Notes under the pieces: model-generated
The model's database searches: none
Seen by the model: only the letters and a program-made list of their open reading frames with translations
What the model was told of the DNA's origin: nothing
Part shown: in pieces, positions 46,758 through 56,209 of the stretch
Numbering within the stretch: position 1 is the stretch's first letter
Layout: the number at the start of each line of letters is the position of its first letter
Made by a program: the position numbers and the translations under genes
Source of the DNA: Mycoplana rhizolycopersici
Lineage (GTDB): Bacteria; Pseudomonadota; Alphaproteobacteria; Rhizobiales; Rhizobiaceae
Assembly: GCF_013378445.1 (NCBI RefSeq)
Contig: NZ_JABXYK010000002.1
Span: forward strand, 310,001 to 374,000
Direction of reading: 5' to 3'
DNA: 64,000 nt

Positions 46758-48713
46758 TTACCAACCCTTCTGCGGACGAGCTCGAACGATCTTGACGACA
46801 CGTGCTTCCAGTTCCGCATTCGCCTTCGCGAGTCCCTTCTCCAGCCGCACGACGGCAGCTTCATCAGCACCCCGTGCATCAATGTTGTTGACATTCGAGA
46901 AGTTAAAACCGTCACCCCCGGCCTGCCCACGTGCAGATGAAGGCAGGCTCCGATCGCGGGCGTCCATCTTCGAAAGAGCCGACAGCGTATGGTTCGGGAT
47001 GATTTGCGCGCCTGGTCGGACATTGAGCAATTCCGGTCCCTCTTCACCCACCCACGTAAGTCCTCCCCGCCAACGATCGGAGCCCTTTGCGTTGCCGGGC
47101 AGACCAAAGATGCGCCCGAAGAACTTTCCGAGAAGTCCGCCACTCTCACCGCCAGATCCAGCAGTGCCGAAGAGGGAAGAGAACGCACTGTTGAGCAACT
47201 CATCGGAAAGGCGCGCCAGCGCACCTTGCAGCGCCTCCGTCGCCTTCTTGCCATCGAGCAGATCCTGGACGAAGCCTTGGGTTGTATCAGCTGCCACGTC
47301 ATTGAATTCGGCGAGGCGATCCTGCAATTCTTCCTGGCTACGCGTGAGACGGATTGTTTCCTGCTCGGCGGAACTCATCTCTACCGCGAGCGCGGCGAGC
47401 GCATCCTTCTGCGCTGGCGTCAGGTCGATCCCGGCACGGAGCGCTTGCGCCAGAAGTTCGTGCTCATAGCGCAGCTTTCCAGCCGACTCGCTCGTCAACC
47501 CGAGCGCTTGCTGCTCGACTGCCTGCGTCGCGATGAATTCCCGCGCCTTGTCGATGATCTGCTGATATTCGTCCACCGCAGTCTTGCCGGCACTCTTCCC
47601 CTTGGACGAACTGCCAAATCCGCCGGGCGGCGATTTGGGCGGGGTCCATGTGCGTTCAGCGGAACGATCCATGCTGGTTACACGGCCATTGAGAACGCCA
47701 GTAATGCGGGCACCCTCCTCGGAGAGTTGCCGCAACTCGTCCTTAAGCGCCGCGACCTTTCCGGACACGCCCGCAAGTGCGGTGTTCTTGCTGTCCTCGA
47801 ACCCCAGGTCCCGAGCGACCGATGAGAGTTTCTCAGTTTCCTCACGCTGCGCTTGCTGCTTCTCCAGGATTTCGGTTTCTATTTCCAGCCGGCGCTTGTC
47901 GATCTCTATTTGACGGTTCTTAAGCGTGCTGTTCGCCTGGTTCTGGAAGTCGCGGAAGCCATCGATGAACTCGGCGAGGCTGTCGGCAGCGGACACGATC
48001 GCGCTTTTCAGGGCGGTTCCGACAGTGCTTGCAACGATGTTGAACTTGCGATCAACCTCGGCCGCCCGTTCGATCAACTGCTCATCCATGAGGATGCCGA
48101 GATCGTTTGCAGCCTTTATTTGAGCGCGGATGCCGGCCTCGCCCTGCTCGATCAACTGCACGAATTTCTCGCCTCCGGAGCCGCCAAACACCTCGTCGGC
48201 GATGCGGATCTGCGCTGCCCGGTCGAGATGGCCAAGCTTGCCGATGATCTCCGTAAAGAGAGCGGAGGGATCTTCGAGCTTGGTCTTCAACGTTTGCGCA
48301 TCGAGGCCTAGCCGCTGAAACGCCTCGGCGGCGGCGCCGCCGCCGGTAACGATGAACTCATCCGCGCGCAGGCTGAGTTCTTTCAGTCCGTCGACCATGG
48401 CGTCGACGCCAACGCGGTTTTGCTCCGCGACGAACTTCATCTCCTGGAAAGCCTTGACACTGACGCCCGCCCGCCGGGCTTCGTCACCGATCGCAGCAAC
48501 CTCGCTGGCGGCTTGTCGGGCCGATGATACGAGGCCGGCCACGCTCAAAGGGATCGCCAACGCGCCAAGGCCGAGGGCTGTCGTCTTGATGCGGGCGAAG
48601 GCTGCCGTCACTTGGCCGGCGGACGTGCGCGCAAGCGCCGTGAACCGACCCAGGGCGGCCTCGGCGTTACGGGTGACGGCAGTAATGAAGACGGGAATTT
48701 CAGGACGGCTCAT
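46758..48713 (-). CDS. Tail tape measure protein
   Basis: A 651-residue protein that sets tail length and helps DNA pass into the host. It has a helical N-terminus with hydrophobic stretch (TTALGLGALAIPLSVAGLVS), a tape-measure core (about residues 75-260, AGVSVKAFQEMKFVAEQN), a long coiled coil (about 275-350 and 410-500) and a C-terminal domain near SALFGTAGSGGESGG-type Gly-rich sequence and LTWVGEEGPELLNV. The start at 48713 (MSRPEIPVFITAV) is chosen over a longer frame that overlaps the chaperone gene more. A 650-residue tape predicts a fairly short siphovirus tail. Confidence 0.9.
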   Translation of the reverse strand: MSRPEIPVFITAVTRNAEAALGRFTALARTSAGQVTAAFARIKTTALGLGALAIPLSVAGLVSSARQAASEVAAIGDEARRAGVSVKAFQEMKFVAEQNRVGVDAMVDGLKELSLRADEFIVTGGGAAAEAFQRLGLDAQTLKTKLEDPSALFTEIIGKLGHLDRAAQIRIADEVFGGSGGEKFVQLIEQGEAGIRAQIKAANDLGILMDEQLIERAAEVDRKFNIVASTVGTALKSAIVSAADSLAEFIDGFRDFQNQANSTLKNRQIEIDKRRLEIETEILEKQQAQREETEKLSSVARDLGFEDSKNTALAGVSGKVAALKDELRQLSEEGARITGVLNGRVTSMDRSAERTWTPPKSPPGGFGSSSKGKSAGKTAVDEYQQIIDKAREFIATQAVEQQALGLTSESAGKLRYEHELLAQALRAGIDLTPAQKDALAALAVEMSSAEQETIRLTRSQEELQDRLAEFNDVAADTTQGFVQDLLDGKKATEALQGALARLSDELLNSAFSSLFGTAGSGGESGGLLGKFFGRIFGLPGNAKGSDRWRGGLTWVGEEGPELLNVRPGAQIIPNHTLSALSKMDARDRSLPSSARGQAGGDGFNFSNVNNIDARGADEAAVVRLEKGLAKANAELEARVVKIVRARPQKGW

Positions 48714-48915
48714 TTGTCGGCAATTTCCTGATCGATTTGGATTTGCCGCTCGCCGCCGCAATGCGGCGGACAGCTTCTCGCGAGAAGGCGGTCGGCGCCT
48801 GAAAGCCCCCGGTCAGCCCCTCCAAGGCCAGATTGAACTCGACAAGCGTGGCGTTCCAGAACTCCGCCGGCCGCCATCCCAGGTGACTAGGCGATGTCGC
48901 TATCCGGAACGCCAT
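48700..48915 (-). CDS. Phage tail assembly chaperone (Rcc01693 type)
   Basis: A 71-residue protein with the family pattern LGWRPAEFWNATLVEFNLAL, shared with the small tail chaperone of Rhodobacter-type gene transfer agents. It overlaps the tape-measure start by 14 bases. In siphophages such chaperones bind the tape measure protein during tail building. Confidence 0.82.
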   Translation of the reverse strand: MAFRIATSPSHLGWRPAEFWNATLVEFNLALEGLTGGFQAPTAFSREAVRRIAAASGKSKSIRKLPTNEPS

Positions 48916-48932
48916 TTTGACGTGTTCGCTGA

Positions 48933-49337
48933 TCAGAAGGGGCTGAGCGGATTTCCCAGGACGGCATCCTCGGCAATCTCGTGCGCGGATCGTTGATCCC
49001 GCCTGGTCGAGCCGCCGCGCGCATGGGCGGTAAATGCGGTCTCGACAGCGACCTGCCAGCTGTCAGAATCCGCGATAGAGATATTGTCGTCACGCAGGAT
49101 GCGCGCGCAAAGGCCGGAGGCCTTGTCCTCATCGTCGGCGACGATTAGCGCGCGCACCGCGCACGCGACGGCGAACGGCTCGAACGAGAACAGCCGTCGA
49201 TAGATGGTTTCGATGCCGTCGGCGTTCATGGCCTTGGACAAGCGGACGAGACCAGACCAGGTGACGGCGATCCGAAACTCGATGTCGCCGATCCTTACCT
49301 CAGCCTCTCCACGCAAGGGGTTGGACGGAGCGTCCAT
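48933..49337 (-). CDS. Tail assembly chaperone-like, gene transfer agent gp10 type
   Basis: A 134-residue protein. The segment NPLRGEAEVRIGDIEFRIAV at the start and the helical middle (LVRLSKAMNADGIETIYRRL) match the gene transfer agent gp10-like family found between the tail tube and the small chaperone. It shares one base with the tail tube gene start region, so the two are coupled. Confidence 0.8.
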   Translation of the reverse strand: MDAPSNPLRGEAEVRIGDIEFRIAVTWSGLVRLSKAMNADGIETIYRRLFSFEPFAVACAVRALIVADDEDKASGLCARILRDDNISIADSDSWQVAVETAFTAHARGGSTRRDQRSAHEIAEDAVLGNPLSPF

Positions 49338-49747
49338 CAGGCGGCTGCCTCGAAGACGGCGTTGTTCATCGAGAACGTGATATCGATCTGCAACTCACTG
49401 CTCTTGTCGCCGTTGAGGTTGCTGTTCGTGAAGATGGCGTCGCCCTCGAAGGTGCCGAGGCCGGGCACAACGACCTGATAGGTCTCGACCACCTGGTTAA
49501 TGGCGTCGGCGACAACCGTCTTCATGGTGACGCTCGACACGAAGGCACCCTGCCCACTGACGACGATCGATTGAATGCCGTACATGCTGGCCTTCTTGAG
49601 CTTCGAGCCGGGAGCAAGGCAGTCCGGCTTGGTGATGTCGATCTCTTCGTTATTGATCTGGATTGATCGCTGCTCGGTGATGCAGACGGGATCGAAGCCG
49701 TCGGCGCCATCCGAGCGCTTGATCACGAGTTCGCGTCCAAGTGCCAT
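49337..49747 (-). CDS. Major tail tube protein
   Basis: A 136-residue protein of the tail tube family (MALGRELVIKRSDGADGFDP, ITKPDCLAPGSKLKKASMYG, VVPGLGTFEGDAIFTN). The beta-rich pattern and position after the tail terminator and before the chaperones fit the tube subunit of TP901-1/GTA gp9 type. Confidence 0.85.
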   Translation of the reverse strand: MALGRELVIKRSDGADGFDPVCITEQRSIQINNEEIDITKPDCLAPGSKLKKASMYGIQSIVVSGQGAFVSSVTMKTVVADAINQVVETYQVVVPGLGTFEGDAIFTNSNLNGDKSSELQIDITFSMNNAVFEAAA

Positions 49748-49777
49748 GATAATGGTCCTCTTCTCAGGGTTAAGCCG

Positions 49778-50242
49778 TCAGTTCGCGGCCGTTGTGGGAT
49801 CAGAGGCGAGCGTCTTGTAGCTCACCGAATAGGTCAGGCTGCCGACGCAGAGGGACAGCCCGGTCTGGTGATTGACGTAGTGCCGGCTGGACATCAGCAC
49901 GGTCTCGACGGTGAGACCTGGCGCCTTCACCGCGGCACCCATCGCCGCCTCGATGACGACGCACAGCTCGTCGAACTCTTCTTCCGGATCGTCGTCGCGC
50001 AGGTGCACGATGATGGAGAGCGGCAGGTCGCGGTCATATCCGTCCTCGCCATTCAGCCCGGCAAAGGCGCGGATCGTCGCCCGCTCTTCGCCGTCGGCCC
50101 AGCTCAGCGTCAGGGCCGGGAGCATCTCCTGCGGAATTGGCCCGGATCGGCCACGCTTGACCTTGCCCGCCGCCTCAAGACCGGGGATGGCTGCCAGGCG
50201 GTCACGGTAGAAGTCGAAGATCCGGGTGCGAAGGTGCGCCAT
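49778..50242 (-). CDS. Tail terminator-like protein
   Basis: A 154-residue protein (MAHLRTRIFDFYRDRLAAIP, then DLPLSIIVHLRDDDPEEEFD and LTYSVSYKTLASDP). The mix of helices and strands and its position before the tail tube fit the tail terminator (lambda gpU-like) role. Its ATG overlaps the stop of the gene before it (ATGA). Confidence 0.75.
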   Translation of the reverse strand: MAHLRTRIFDFYRDRLAAIPGLEAAGKVKRGRSGPIPQEMLPALTLSWADGEERATIRAFAGLNGEDGYDRDLPLSIIVHLRDDDPEEEFDELCVVIEAAMGAAVKAPGLTVETVLMSSRHYVNHQTGLSLCVGSLTYSVSYKTLASDPTTAAN

Positions 50243-50553
50243 CAGGCGCCCCCTTGGCCGATGTCGCGCAGTGCCTGTTCGGCGACGGCGAAGCTGTAGC
50301 CCCTGCCGATGATGTCCTCTCGCGACAGTTTACCGTCGCGAAGTCGGCGCACGTCGGCGCGGACAGCGCCGCGGAGCTTGGCGGGAAGCTGCTGCCACGG
50401 GCGCTGCGCCATGCCGCTGACAGTGCGGCGGGCATCAACCTTGGCTTCGGTTTCCTCGGAAGAAAACAGAACCTGGCAGAGCGTGCCGAGCGGATCGCTG
50501 GCAGCCACCGGCGGCCCTATTGCCGTTTCCGGAATGGAAGTCCGTTTCGTCAT
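50242..50553 (-). CDS. Phage protein, head-tail region
   Basis: A 103-residue protein starting MTKRTSIPETAIGPPVAASD. The second half is helical and basic (QLPAKLRGAVRADVRRLRDG). The start at 50553 lies one base after the previous stop, behind GGGAGA. Function unknown; it stands where head-tail connection or tail-completion proteins are usual. Confidence 0.7.
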   Translation of the reverse strand: MTKRTSIPETAIGPPVAASDPLGTLCQVLFSSEETEAKVDARRTVSGMAQRPWQQLPAKLRGAVRADVRRLRDGKLSREDIIGRGYSFAVAEQALRDIGQGGA

Positions 50554-50554
50554 G

Positions 50555-50917
50555 TCATATGTCTCCCGAGAGATGGATGCGCACCATGGCGCGCCCGTCG
50601 TCACTATTATCGCGGATCTCGAACGCGGCATTGACGCCGGTTCGCACCCCGTTGCGATCGAGTTCATGGATGATGACGCTGTCGCGCTGGCTCATGAGCC
50701 CCGCGACGCTTTCGGCTGAGACCGACAGCAGGTGCGTGGTGCCTTCGACCGCCTGGCCGAGTTCTTCTGCCAGATCGATCTCGCGCCATTTGCGCAGGAT
50801 CCCGCGGACGGGCGGCCGGCCGATGCCGGCAATGGTGAAGACGGCATCGACATTGCCGAAGGTTTTTTCGAAAGCCGCCCCCATCCGCCGGAACAGCGCC
50901 GGCCGCGCGTCGATCAT
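50555..50917 (-). CDS. Head-tail joining protein (lambda FII-like)
   Basis: A 120-residue protein (MIDARPALFRRMGAAFEKTF, DAVFTIAGIGRPPVRGILRK, ending MVRIHLSGDI). Position and size match head completion/FII-type proteins that join head and tail. It overlaps the gene before it by four bases. Confidence 0.72.
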   Translation of the reverse strand: MIDARPALFRRMGAAFEKTFGNVDAVFTIAGIGRPPVRGILRKWREIDLAEELGQAVEGTTHLLSVSAESVAGLMSQRDSVIIHELDRNGVRTGVNAAFEIRDNSDDGRAMVRIHLSGDI

Positions 50918-51291
50918 TTGCCGGCGCCGCTCTTGGCTGCGGCCTCAAGGGATGCGACCCGATCGGCCAGCACCTTGTTATCGTCGAGCAACTGGTCACG
51001 TTCCTTTGTCACCTTGTGGAGATCCTGCTCCGCCTCCGATGCGCGATCGAGGAGCATGTCGCGCTCGTCACGGATCGTGTCGAGAGTCGCCTGCAGGTTG
51101 GCGATCTCGCTGGACTGGGTCTGCGCGCCGCTTTCGGGGCCGCCCGTCCAGTCGCCAAAATTGGCGCGAAGGCTGATAACCTCCTCGTCGCTCAGGCCAG
51201 TCTTTCCGCCGAGGGGAACGGGCTTGCCCGGCGCATAGGTCTTGTTGCCGCATTTCACGGTAACGTTGAACTTCTCGGTTTTCGTGCTCAT
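50914..51291 (-). CDS. Phage protein with C-terminal coiled coil
   Basis: A 125-residue protein. The N-terminal part (KFNVTVKCGNKTYAPGKPV, then GLSDEEVISLRANFGDW) is compact; residues about 60-115 form a coiled coil (EIANLQATLDTIRDERDMLL). It follows the capsid gene; similar small proteins at this place act in head completion, but the role is not certain. Confidence 0.72.
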   Translation of the reverse strand: MSTKTEKFNVTVKCGNKTYAPGKPVPLGGKTGLSDEEVISLRANFGDWTGGPESGAQTQSSEIANLQATLDTIRDERDMLLDRASEAEQDLHKVTKERDQLLDDNKVLADRVASLEAAAKSGAGK

Positions 51292-51364
51292 GGATCTCTC
51301 CGATCGGGTTCTTGCAACAGGAGATCGCCCGGCAATGCCGGACGATCACGCGTCGTGCCGGGCG

Positions 51365-52396
51365 TCAGCGCACCAGCGCAAACAGGCTGGCGTTCGGTTC
51401 CGGAACGATGGGAAGCGGCGCCGACTGCGTCTGCACGACGGTGCGGGACGGGTTTCGTTCGGCCCACATGTCGGGGAAGCGCTCGACCGACCGGAGAGAC
51501 TGGTTGTCGAGGATAGCGCCGTAACCGAACATGCCCTGGAACTGGAAGGGATCGAAGATGCCGACGCCGTAGGTGGACCAGAAGTTGTTCTTCACCCCGC
51601 CGACGGTATAGGGCTGCGAGTACTGGACGAAGGTCAGCTCGCCGATCGTGCCGAGCACGGTCGAGTACTTGTTCTCGGCCCCGGTCGAAACAACGCCGAG
51701 TTCCATGCTGCCCGTTGCCTGACGACGATTGTCGAGCATTTCCATGAAGCGCGCAGACCGTTTCAGGAAGCCCGCAGCTCCACCGCCGAGCAGAACCTCG
51801 CGAGCGGTAAAGCCGTCGGTGTCGACGAGCAGTTGGCACCATTCCTCGATATCGTCATAGGGATCGACGTCGGTCTCACCCCAGCGCGCCGTCGAGGTGA
51901 GCGCGATGGTCAGTGCGGCATCGCGACCGTAGTTGATCGTCTGCGTCGGATAGTCCTCGCCGACAACCGTCACCTGTCCGGTGCGGATCGCCTGCGAGCA
52001 CATGAACTCCTCGCGGCGGGTGACACGCATATCCTGATCGTCGATGATCATGGCGAGGTTGTAGGCGTAGCGGTCGGCCGGCGACATCTCGCCGCCGATG
52101 CGCTCGCCGGGAATGCGGATCATGTTGCCGCGCGGGCGCAGCGTGTTCTGCGGCTTCACGTAGGCCGGCGTGAAGCTCGTGGCCTTGAAGCCGCGATTGG
52201 CGCTGTCCTTGCCCGGAACGTCGGGATGGACGAAGGGAGCAAGCTCGCGATCCGGCAGGATCTTGTCGAAGACGATCTCTTCGGCATCCGACAGCACGGT
52301 CGTACCGAAATAGCGATCGCGAAGGAACGCTTCCGGCCGGTCGCGCGGCGGCAGAACCGCGGTGAGTTCTGCCGTATTCAGGAGAATATCAGCCAT
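51365..52396 (-). CDS. Major capsid protein (lambda gpE family)
   Basis: A 343-residue protein with the HK97-fold gpE family pattern: ELTAVLPPRDRPEAFLRDRY near the start, PDVPGKDSANRGFKATSF, and a C-terminal region LPDMWAERNPSR-like (FPDMWAERNPSRTVVQTQSA). Length matches the lambda capsid protein (341 residues). It lies directly after the decoration protein, as in lambda. Confidence 0.93.
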   Translation of the reverse strand: MADILLNTAELTAVLPPRDRPEAFLRDRYFGTTVLSDAEEIVFDKILPDRELAPFVHPDVPGKDSANRGFKATSFTPAYVKPQNTLRPRGNMIRIPGERIGGEMSPADRYAYNLAMIIDDQDMRVTRREEFMCSQAIRTGQVTVVGEDYPTQTINYGRDAALTIALTSTARWGETDVDPYDDIEEWCQLLVDTDGFTAREVLLGGGAAGFLKRSARFMEMLDNRRQATGSMELGVVSTGAENKYSTVLGTIGELTFVQYSQPYTVGGVKNNFWSTYGVGIFDPFQFQGMFGYGAILDNQSLRSVERFPDMWAERNPSRTVVQTQSAPLPIVPEPNASLFALVR

Positions 52397-52423
52397 GGAT
52401 GGTGCCCTTTCTGGGAGATGGCG

Positions 52424-52780
52424 TTACTTCAGCGTGCGGACGTAGAGGGGCGCGCCTTCCTTGCGGAACGCAGCCTCGACGGTCGCGGCGGTGTGACCCG
52501 TGCCGAAAACGAGTTTGGTGGAATCGAAGGCGCCGGAGGCATAGGCCGGCACGACCAGGTCGCCGCCGCTGGCGTCGGCATCGGCCGCAAGCACAAGGCC
52601 CGGCGTCTGGGAACCATCGGCGGAGGCGGTCAGCGACAGGGTATACTTGTCGCTTGCGGTGATGTTGCCGAGCACGGCACCACGCTTGAGGTTCTGCCCG
52701 CTGATCAGCGTGACGTTGCGGGTGATCACCGGCACGTCGCTGACGAGCAGGTCGTTCGGGGAAAAAGTCGCAGTCGCCAT
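52424..52780 (-). CDS. Capsid decoration protein (lambda gpD family)
   Basis: A 118-residue protein with the head decoration family pattern (ARNVTLISGQNLKRGAVLGN-type segment, LVLAADADASGGDLVVPAYA, ending APLYVRTLK). It trims and strengthens the expanded capsid. Position between scaffold and capsid is that of lambda D. Confidence 0.92.
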   Translation of the reverse strand: MATATFSPNDLLVSDVPVITRNVTLISGQNLKRGAVLGNITASDKYTLSLTASADGSQTPGLVLAADADASGGDLVVPAYASGAFDSTKLVFGTGHTAATVEAAFRKEGAPLYVRTLK

Positions 52781-52783
52781 GGC

Positions 52784-53323
52784 TCAGGCTCCCTTGCGGT
52801 TACGGCCGTGCAGGCCATTGATGAAGTTTCCGACCGAGGCGGTCAGATGCTGGCGCGGCGACGAGCCGCCACCGGCGTCACCGGCCCCGAGTGCCGGCAC
52901 GCGGCCTTTCATCTTCCCGGCCAGCCGACCGTTTGCCGCCGAGGACGACAGCAGCGCGCCGGCTTCCTTTGCGGAGTAGTGGCGCTTGCCGAAGGCGAGT
53001 TCGGCGGCGAGCCCCGGATTGGTGTCGGCCTTCGGGTGCGTCAGGATCGCGTGAATGCGACCCTGTTCGGCGCGCCGGATGGCCGAGGCGGAACGGCCCT
53101 CGGACTGCTCGTCCTCTTCGCTGGGCGCTTCGTCCTCGGCGTCTTCGTCCGGCTTTTCCTCTTCGGCGTCCGGATCACGTTCCTCGTCGGACGCATCCTC
53201 GTTGCGCTCGTCATCGGAGACCTGCTCGTCGTCCTCGATGTCTTCCGGGCGCTCGTCTTCCATCTTGCCGCGCACAGCGGCGAGCACGCTGCGAGCCAGC
53301 GTGGCACGGGTCAGCTTCGACAT
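52784..53323 (-). CDS. Acidic scaffold-like protein
   Basis: A 179-residue protein. Residues about 22-75 are extremely acidic (ERPEDIEDDEQVSDDERNED), the rest is more basic and Ala/Gly-rich (AEQGRIHAILTHPKADTNPG). Placement right after the S49 protease, where lambda has its Nu3 scaffold, and the low-complexity acidic part suggest a capsid scaffold. Confidence 0.75.
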   Translation of the reverse strand: MSKLTRATLARSVLAAVRGKMEDERPEDIEDDEQVSDDERNEDASDEERDPDAEEEKPDEDAEDEAPSEEDEQSEGRSASAIRRAEQGRIHAILTHPKADTNPGLAAELAFGKRHYSAKEAGALLSSSAANGRLAGKMKGRVPALGAGDAGGGSSPRQHLTASVGNFINGLHGRNRKGA

Positions 53324-53346
53324 TCCTGTCTCCTGTGATTTTGGGA

Positions 53347-54252
53347 TCAGCCGGCGGTCCGGCTCAGTTCTGCTTCGAAGGCCGCAAGGACCTGAGTGGG
53401 CCGCGCCACAGCATCGGCGAGACCAGCCTCGACCGCCTTCTGGCCACGGTAGACACCCGCCTCTGTCGCCAGCGCGGATTCCAGTGAGAGCCGGCCGGCG
53501 CGGAAACGGGAGACGGTTGCGGCGAACTCGACGCGAAGCTCTTCGAGCTCGGCAAGTTCGCGCTCCACCACTTCCTTCGGCAGGGGCTCATAGGGGTTGA
53601 GGTCGGCCTTGTGCGCGCCGGCCTTCAGGATCGTGACGTTGAGCCCTTCCTTGGCGAGCCAGGCGCTCATGTCGACATGCATGGAAATGACACCGATCGA
53701 ACCGCAAATGCCGGTCGCTGGGATGACGATCTGACGCGCTGCGGCGGCCAGGAGATAGCCGGCCGAACAGGCATGATCTGTCAGAACCGCAATCGTCGGT
53801 TTGGCCTTCGACAGCTCGAAGATCAGCTCGGCGCAATCGAAGGCGCCGGTCACTTCGCCGCCAAAGCTGTCGACCTCCAGAATGACGCCCTTGATAGAGG
53901 CATCCTGAATGCAATCGGCGACCTGGACGCCGATGCCTTCATAGCTTGTCATGCCGCTGGACTTACCGAGCCACCTGCCCTTGTTGACGAGGGAACCTTC
54001 GATCTCGATGAGAGCTATTCCTTCCGCCGCGCGATCGGGACCGCGGTAGATCTTGTCACCCTCCCAGTCGACCGCGTTGCGCAGCTTCTGGCCGACGAGG
54101 CCCATGCTCTCGTCGCCAGAGATGGCGACGGCGGCCTCCGGATGCCCCAGAACCCTAGGACCGAAGGCGCGGGCTATGACGTCGCCTTTGGCCGGATGCA
54201 GCATCAACGGTGTGTTGAACATGCGGCTGGCGATTTCGGGATAGTTCGTCAT
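53347..54252 (-). CDS. S49 family capsid maturation protease (lambda gpC-like)
   Basis: A 301-residue serine protease of the ClpP/SppA fold that processes scaffold and portal during head maturation. Seen are the IALIEIEGSLVNKGRWLGKS strand, GVILEVDSFGGEVTGAFDCA, and the catalytic Ser region VLTDHACSAGYLLAAAARQI with GICGSIGVISMHVDMS. The start overlaps the portal stop by four bases. Confidence 0.92.
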   Translation of the reverse strand: MTNYPEIASRMFNTPLMLHPAKGDVIARAFGPRVLGHPEAAVAISGDESMGLVGQKLRNAVDWEGDKIYRGPDRAAEGIALIEIEGSLVNKGRWLGKSSGMTSYEGIGVQVADCIQDASIKGVILEVDSFGGEVTGAFDCAELIFELSKAKPTIAVLTDHACSAGYLLAAAARQIVIPATGICGSIGVISMHVDMSAWLAKEGLNVTILKAGAHKADLNPYEPLPKEVVERELAELEELRVEFAATVSRFRAGRLSLESALATEAGVYRGQKAVEAGLADAVARPTQVLAAFEAELSRTAG

Positions 54253-55967
54253 GTGCGCCTCCGGATCGAGGGAATGCCAAGGGCATGGCGGGTCGACCGG
54301 CGGCCGTTCACCTGTTCCTCGATCTCCGTGTCCTGATCCTGATCATCGAGCGGCGCGCCGCCGTTGTGGCCGACCATGCCGTCACCCATGGCCGGGTGCT
54401 TCAGACCGCGCTCGGCATAGTAGCGAACCTCGCGCGCCAGCTCGTCGGCATCCGTCTTCCAGTCGCGGCCTTGTTCGGCCGCCTCGTGCTGCAGCGTCGT
54501 GAGACCGCGTTCGAGACGTTCGCCGGCAGCCTGCGCCTCACGTAGCGGGTCGATCCAGCCGCGGCCGGGACCGATCCAGTCGGCATGGCACCAGGCGGCG
54601 GGGTTCTCGTCAAAGGGAACGGCCCCCGCCGGGATCTCGACGAGCCTGCGATCGAATACCTCTTCCAGCCAGGCCCGGTAGATAGGCGCCATAAACTGGG
54701 CTGCGAAGTTGCCCTTCTTCGCGGTGAAGCCGCGCCAGATCTCCAGAAGGGCGGCGCGCGCGGAGGAGTAATTGACCTGGCTCCAGTCCATCGTCAGCTG
54801 CTCATAGGTGAGGCCGACAGCAGAGGCGATCTTGCGCAGCGCCGCATTCACGAAGGCCTCGAAGTTCGCATTCGGATGTTCCGGCTTCATCAACTTCGCC
54901 TGCTCACCGGGCTGCAGCATGTTTATCCTTACGCCGGGAATCTCGATCGGAGCTGCGCCGTAGTAGGCTTTCTGCGCCTCAGCCATCTCGCCGTAGAGCT
55001 TGCCGAGCGTGCCCGTGTTGACCTCGGCACCCATCGCATCGAGGAACTCTTCCGGATCGAAGGGGGTCTCGATGAAGGCGGCCATGACAGCGTTCAGCAG
55101 CGCCGCCTGGCTTTCGAAGTCCTCATAGTCGGTCGATTGTTTGATCGAACGCATGACCGGCGCCCAGTCGGAGACGCCGCGCGTCATGCCTGCCCGCTTC
55201 TGCTCGAAGCTGTGCACCACGACGGGCCGACCCCATTCGGTGGCCCGCTCGACATATTCCCATGACCAGATACCGGTATTGCCGGCATAGACGTCGCCGG
55301 GATGCGACTTGCGGAAATGATAGCCCTGCGGCGCGCCGTAGCCGTCGATCGCGACGCCATCACGCAGGAATTCCTCGTCCATCCGGCCGTTTGGATTGCA
55401 GCAACGCGCCGGATCGATCACATGTACCGCGGTCGAGAACTGCGGCGCATCCTCCTGCCAGATGATGATGCCGAAGGCCTCGCCCTCAGGGCCGAAGCGC
55501 TGGCGTGCGGCAAGGCCGAGGATACCGGCCATCGTCTTCGTCCGCTCGGCATCGCACCAGTTGTCGACATCGTTGGTGTAGTCCCGCCACAGCGCCTCGA
55601 TTCGGTCGCTGATCTCCTCGGCCTGATCGAACGTCATGTTGAGCGAGACGTGGTTCGGCCGTGCCGCGAGACGCCAGCCGGCGCCGACGATGTTGTCGAC
55701 GAGACGCGAGGTGCCGGCAGCACCCCAGCCATCATTGCGGGCGACGTCGTTCAGGCGATCGACAAGGGTGCGGCGCGACCAGCTGAGCGCGGTCTGGCCG
55801 GAATAGTTGCCCACGTCCCACTTGGCAAAGTTCGGATGATCGTAGGCTGCACCCTGATAGGCGGCCGACGACATCGCCCGGTTCTTCGCCATCTGGACAC
55901 GCGCGGCGGCGCGCACCTGCGGGGCAAGCGGACGGGCGTCGGGACCGAGGATCTGCGGCGCCGTCAT
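54249..55967 (-). CDS. Phage portal protein, lambda family
   Basis: A 572-residue protein that forms the dodecameric DNA gateway of the head. Motifs include ALSWSRRTLVDRLNDVARND, NIVGAGWRLAARPN, FRKSHPGDVYAG, and MDWSQVNYSSARAALLEIWR, all typical of lambda gpB-type portals. It overlaps gpW and the protease gene by four bases each. Confidence 0.94.
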   Translation of the reverse strand: MTAPQILGPDARPLAPQVRAAARVQMAKNRAMSSAAYQGAAYDHPNFAKWDVGNYSGQTALSWSRRTLVDRLNDVARNDGWGAAGTSRLVDNIVGAGWRLAARPNHVSLNMTFDQAEEISDRIEALWRDYTNDVDNWCDAERTKTMAGILGLAARQRFGPEGEAFGIIIWQEDAPQFSTAVHVIDPARCCNPNGRMDEEFLRDGVAIDGYGAPQGYHFRKSHPGDVYAGNTGIWSWEYVERATEWGRPVVVHSFEQKRAGMTRGVSDWAPVMRSIKQSTDYEDFESQAALLNAVMAAFIETPFDPEEFLDAMGAEVNTGTLGKLYGEMAEAQKAYYGAAPIEIPGVRINMLQPGEQAKLMKPEHPNANFEAFVNAALRKIASAVGLTYEQLTMDWSQVNYSSARAALLEIWRGFTAKKGNFAAQFMAPIYRAWLEEVFDRRLVEIPAGAVPFDENPAAWCHADWIGPGRGWIDPLREAQAAGERLERGLTTLQHEAAEQGRDWKTDADELAREVRYYAERGLKHPAMGDGMVGHNGGAPLDDQDQDTEIEEQVNGRRSTRHALGIPSIRRRT

Positions 55968-56200
55968 CCGAACACCACGCCGCGAGACCGGGCACGAGCC
56001 GAGGATCGAAGGCCGAGCTGCGCCTCGAGGCTGCGGATGTACTGGCGGAGCCTACCGGCATCGGCCACCGAATAGGTGACGGTTTCGCCGTTGTAGGCGA
56101 GGCTGACTGTCGCCTCGCCGATCTCCAGCTTGTGGAGGGAGGTGCGCGCTTCGTCGAGCCGCGCCTGGATAAGCGCGCGCTGCTCTTCGGTCAAAGACAT
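55964..56200 (-). CDS. Head-tail joining protein gpW
   Basis: A 78-residue protein with the gpW pattern (LIQARLDEARTSLHKLEIGE, VTYSVADAGRLRQYIRSLEA). In lambda gpW joins the head before tail attachment and lies between terminase and portal, exactly as here. Confidence 0.88.
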   Translation of the reverse strand: MSLTEEQRALIQARLDEARTSLHKLEIGEATVSLAYNGETVTYSVADAGRLRQYIRSLEAQLGLRSSARARSRGVVFG

Positions 56201-56209
56201 GGAAACGTC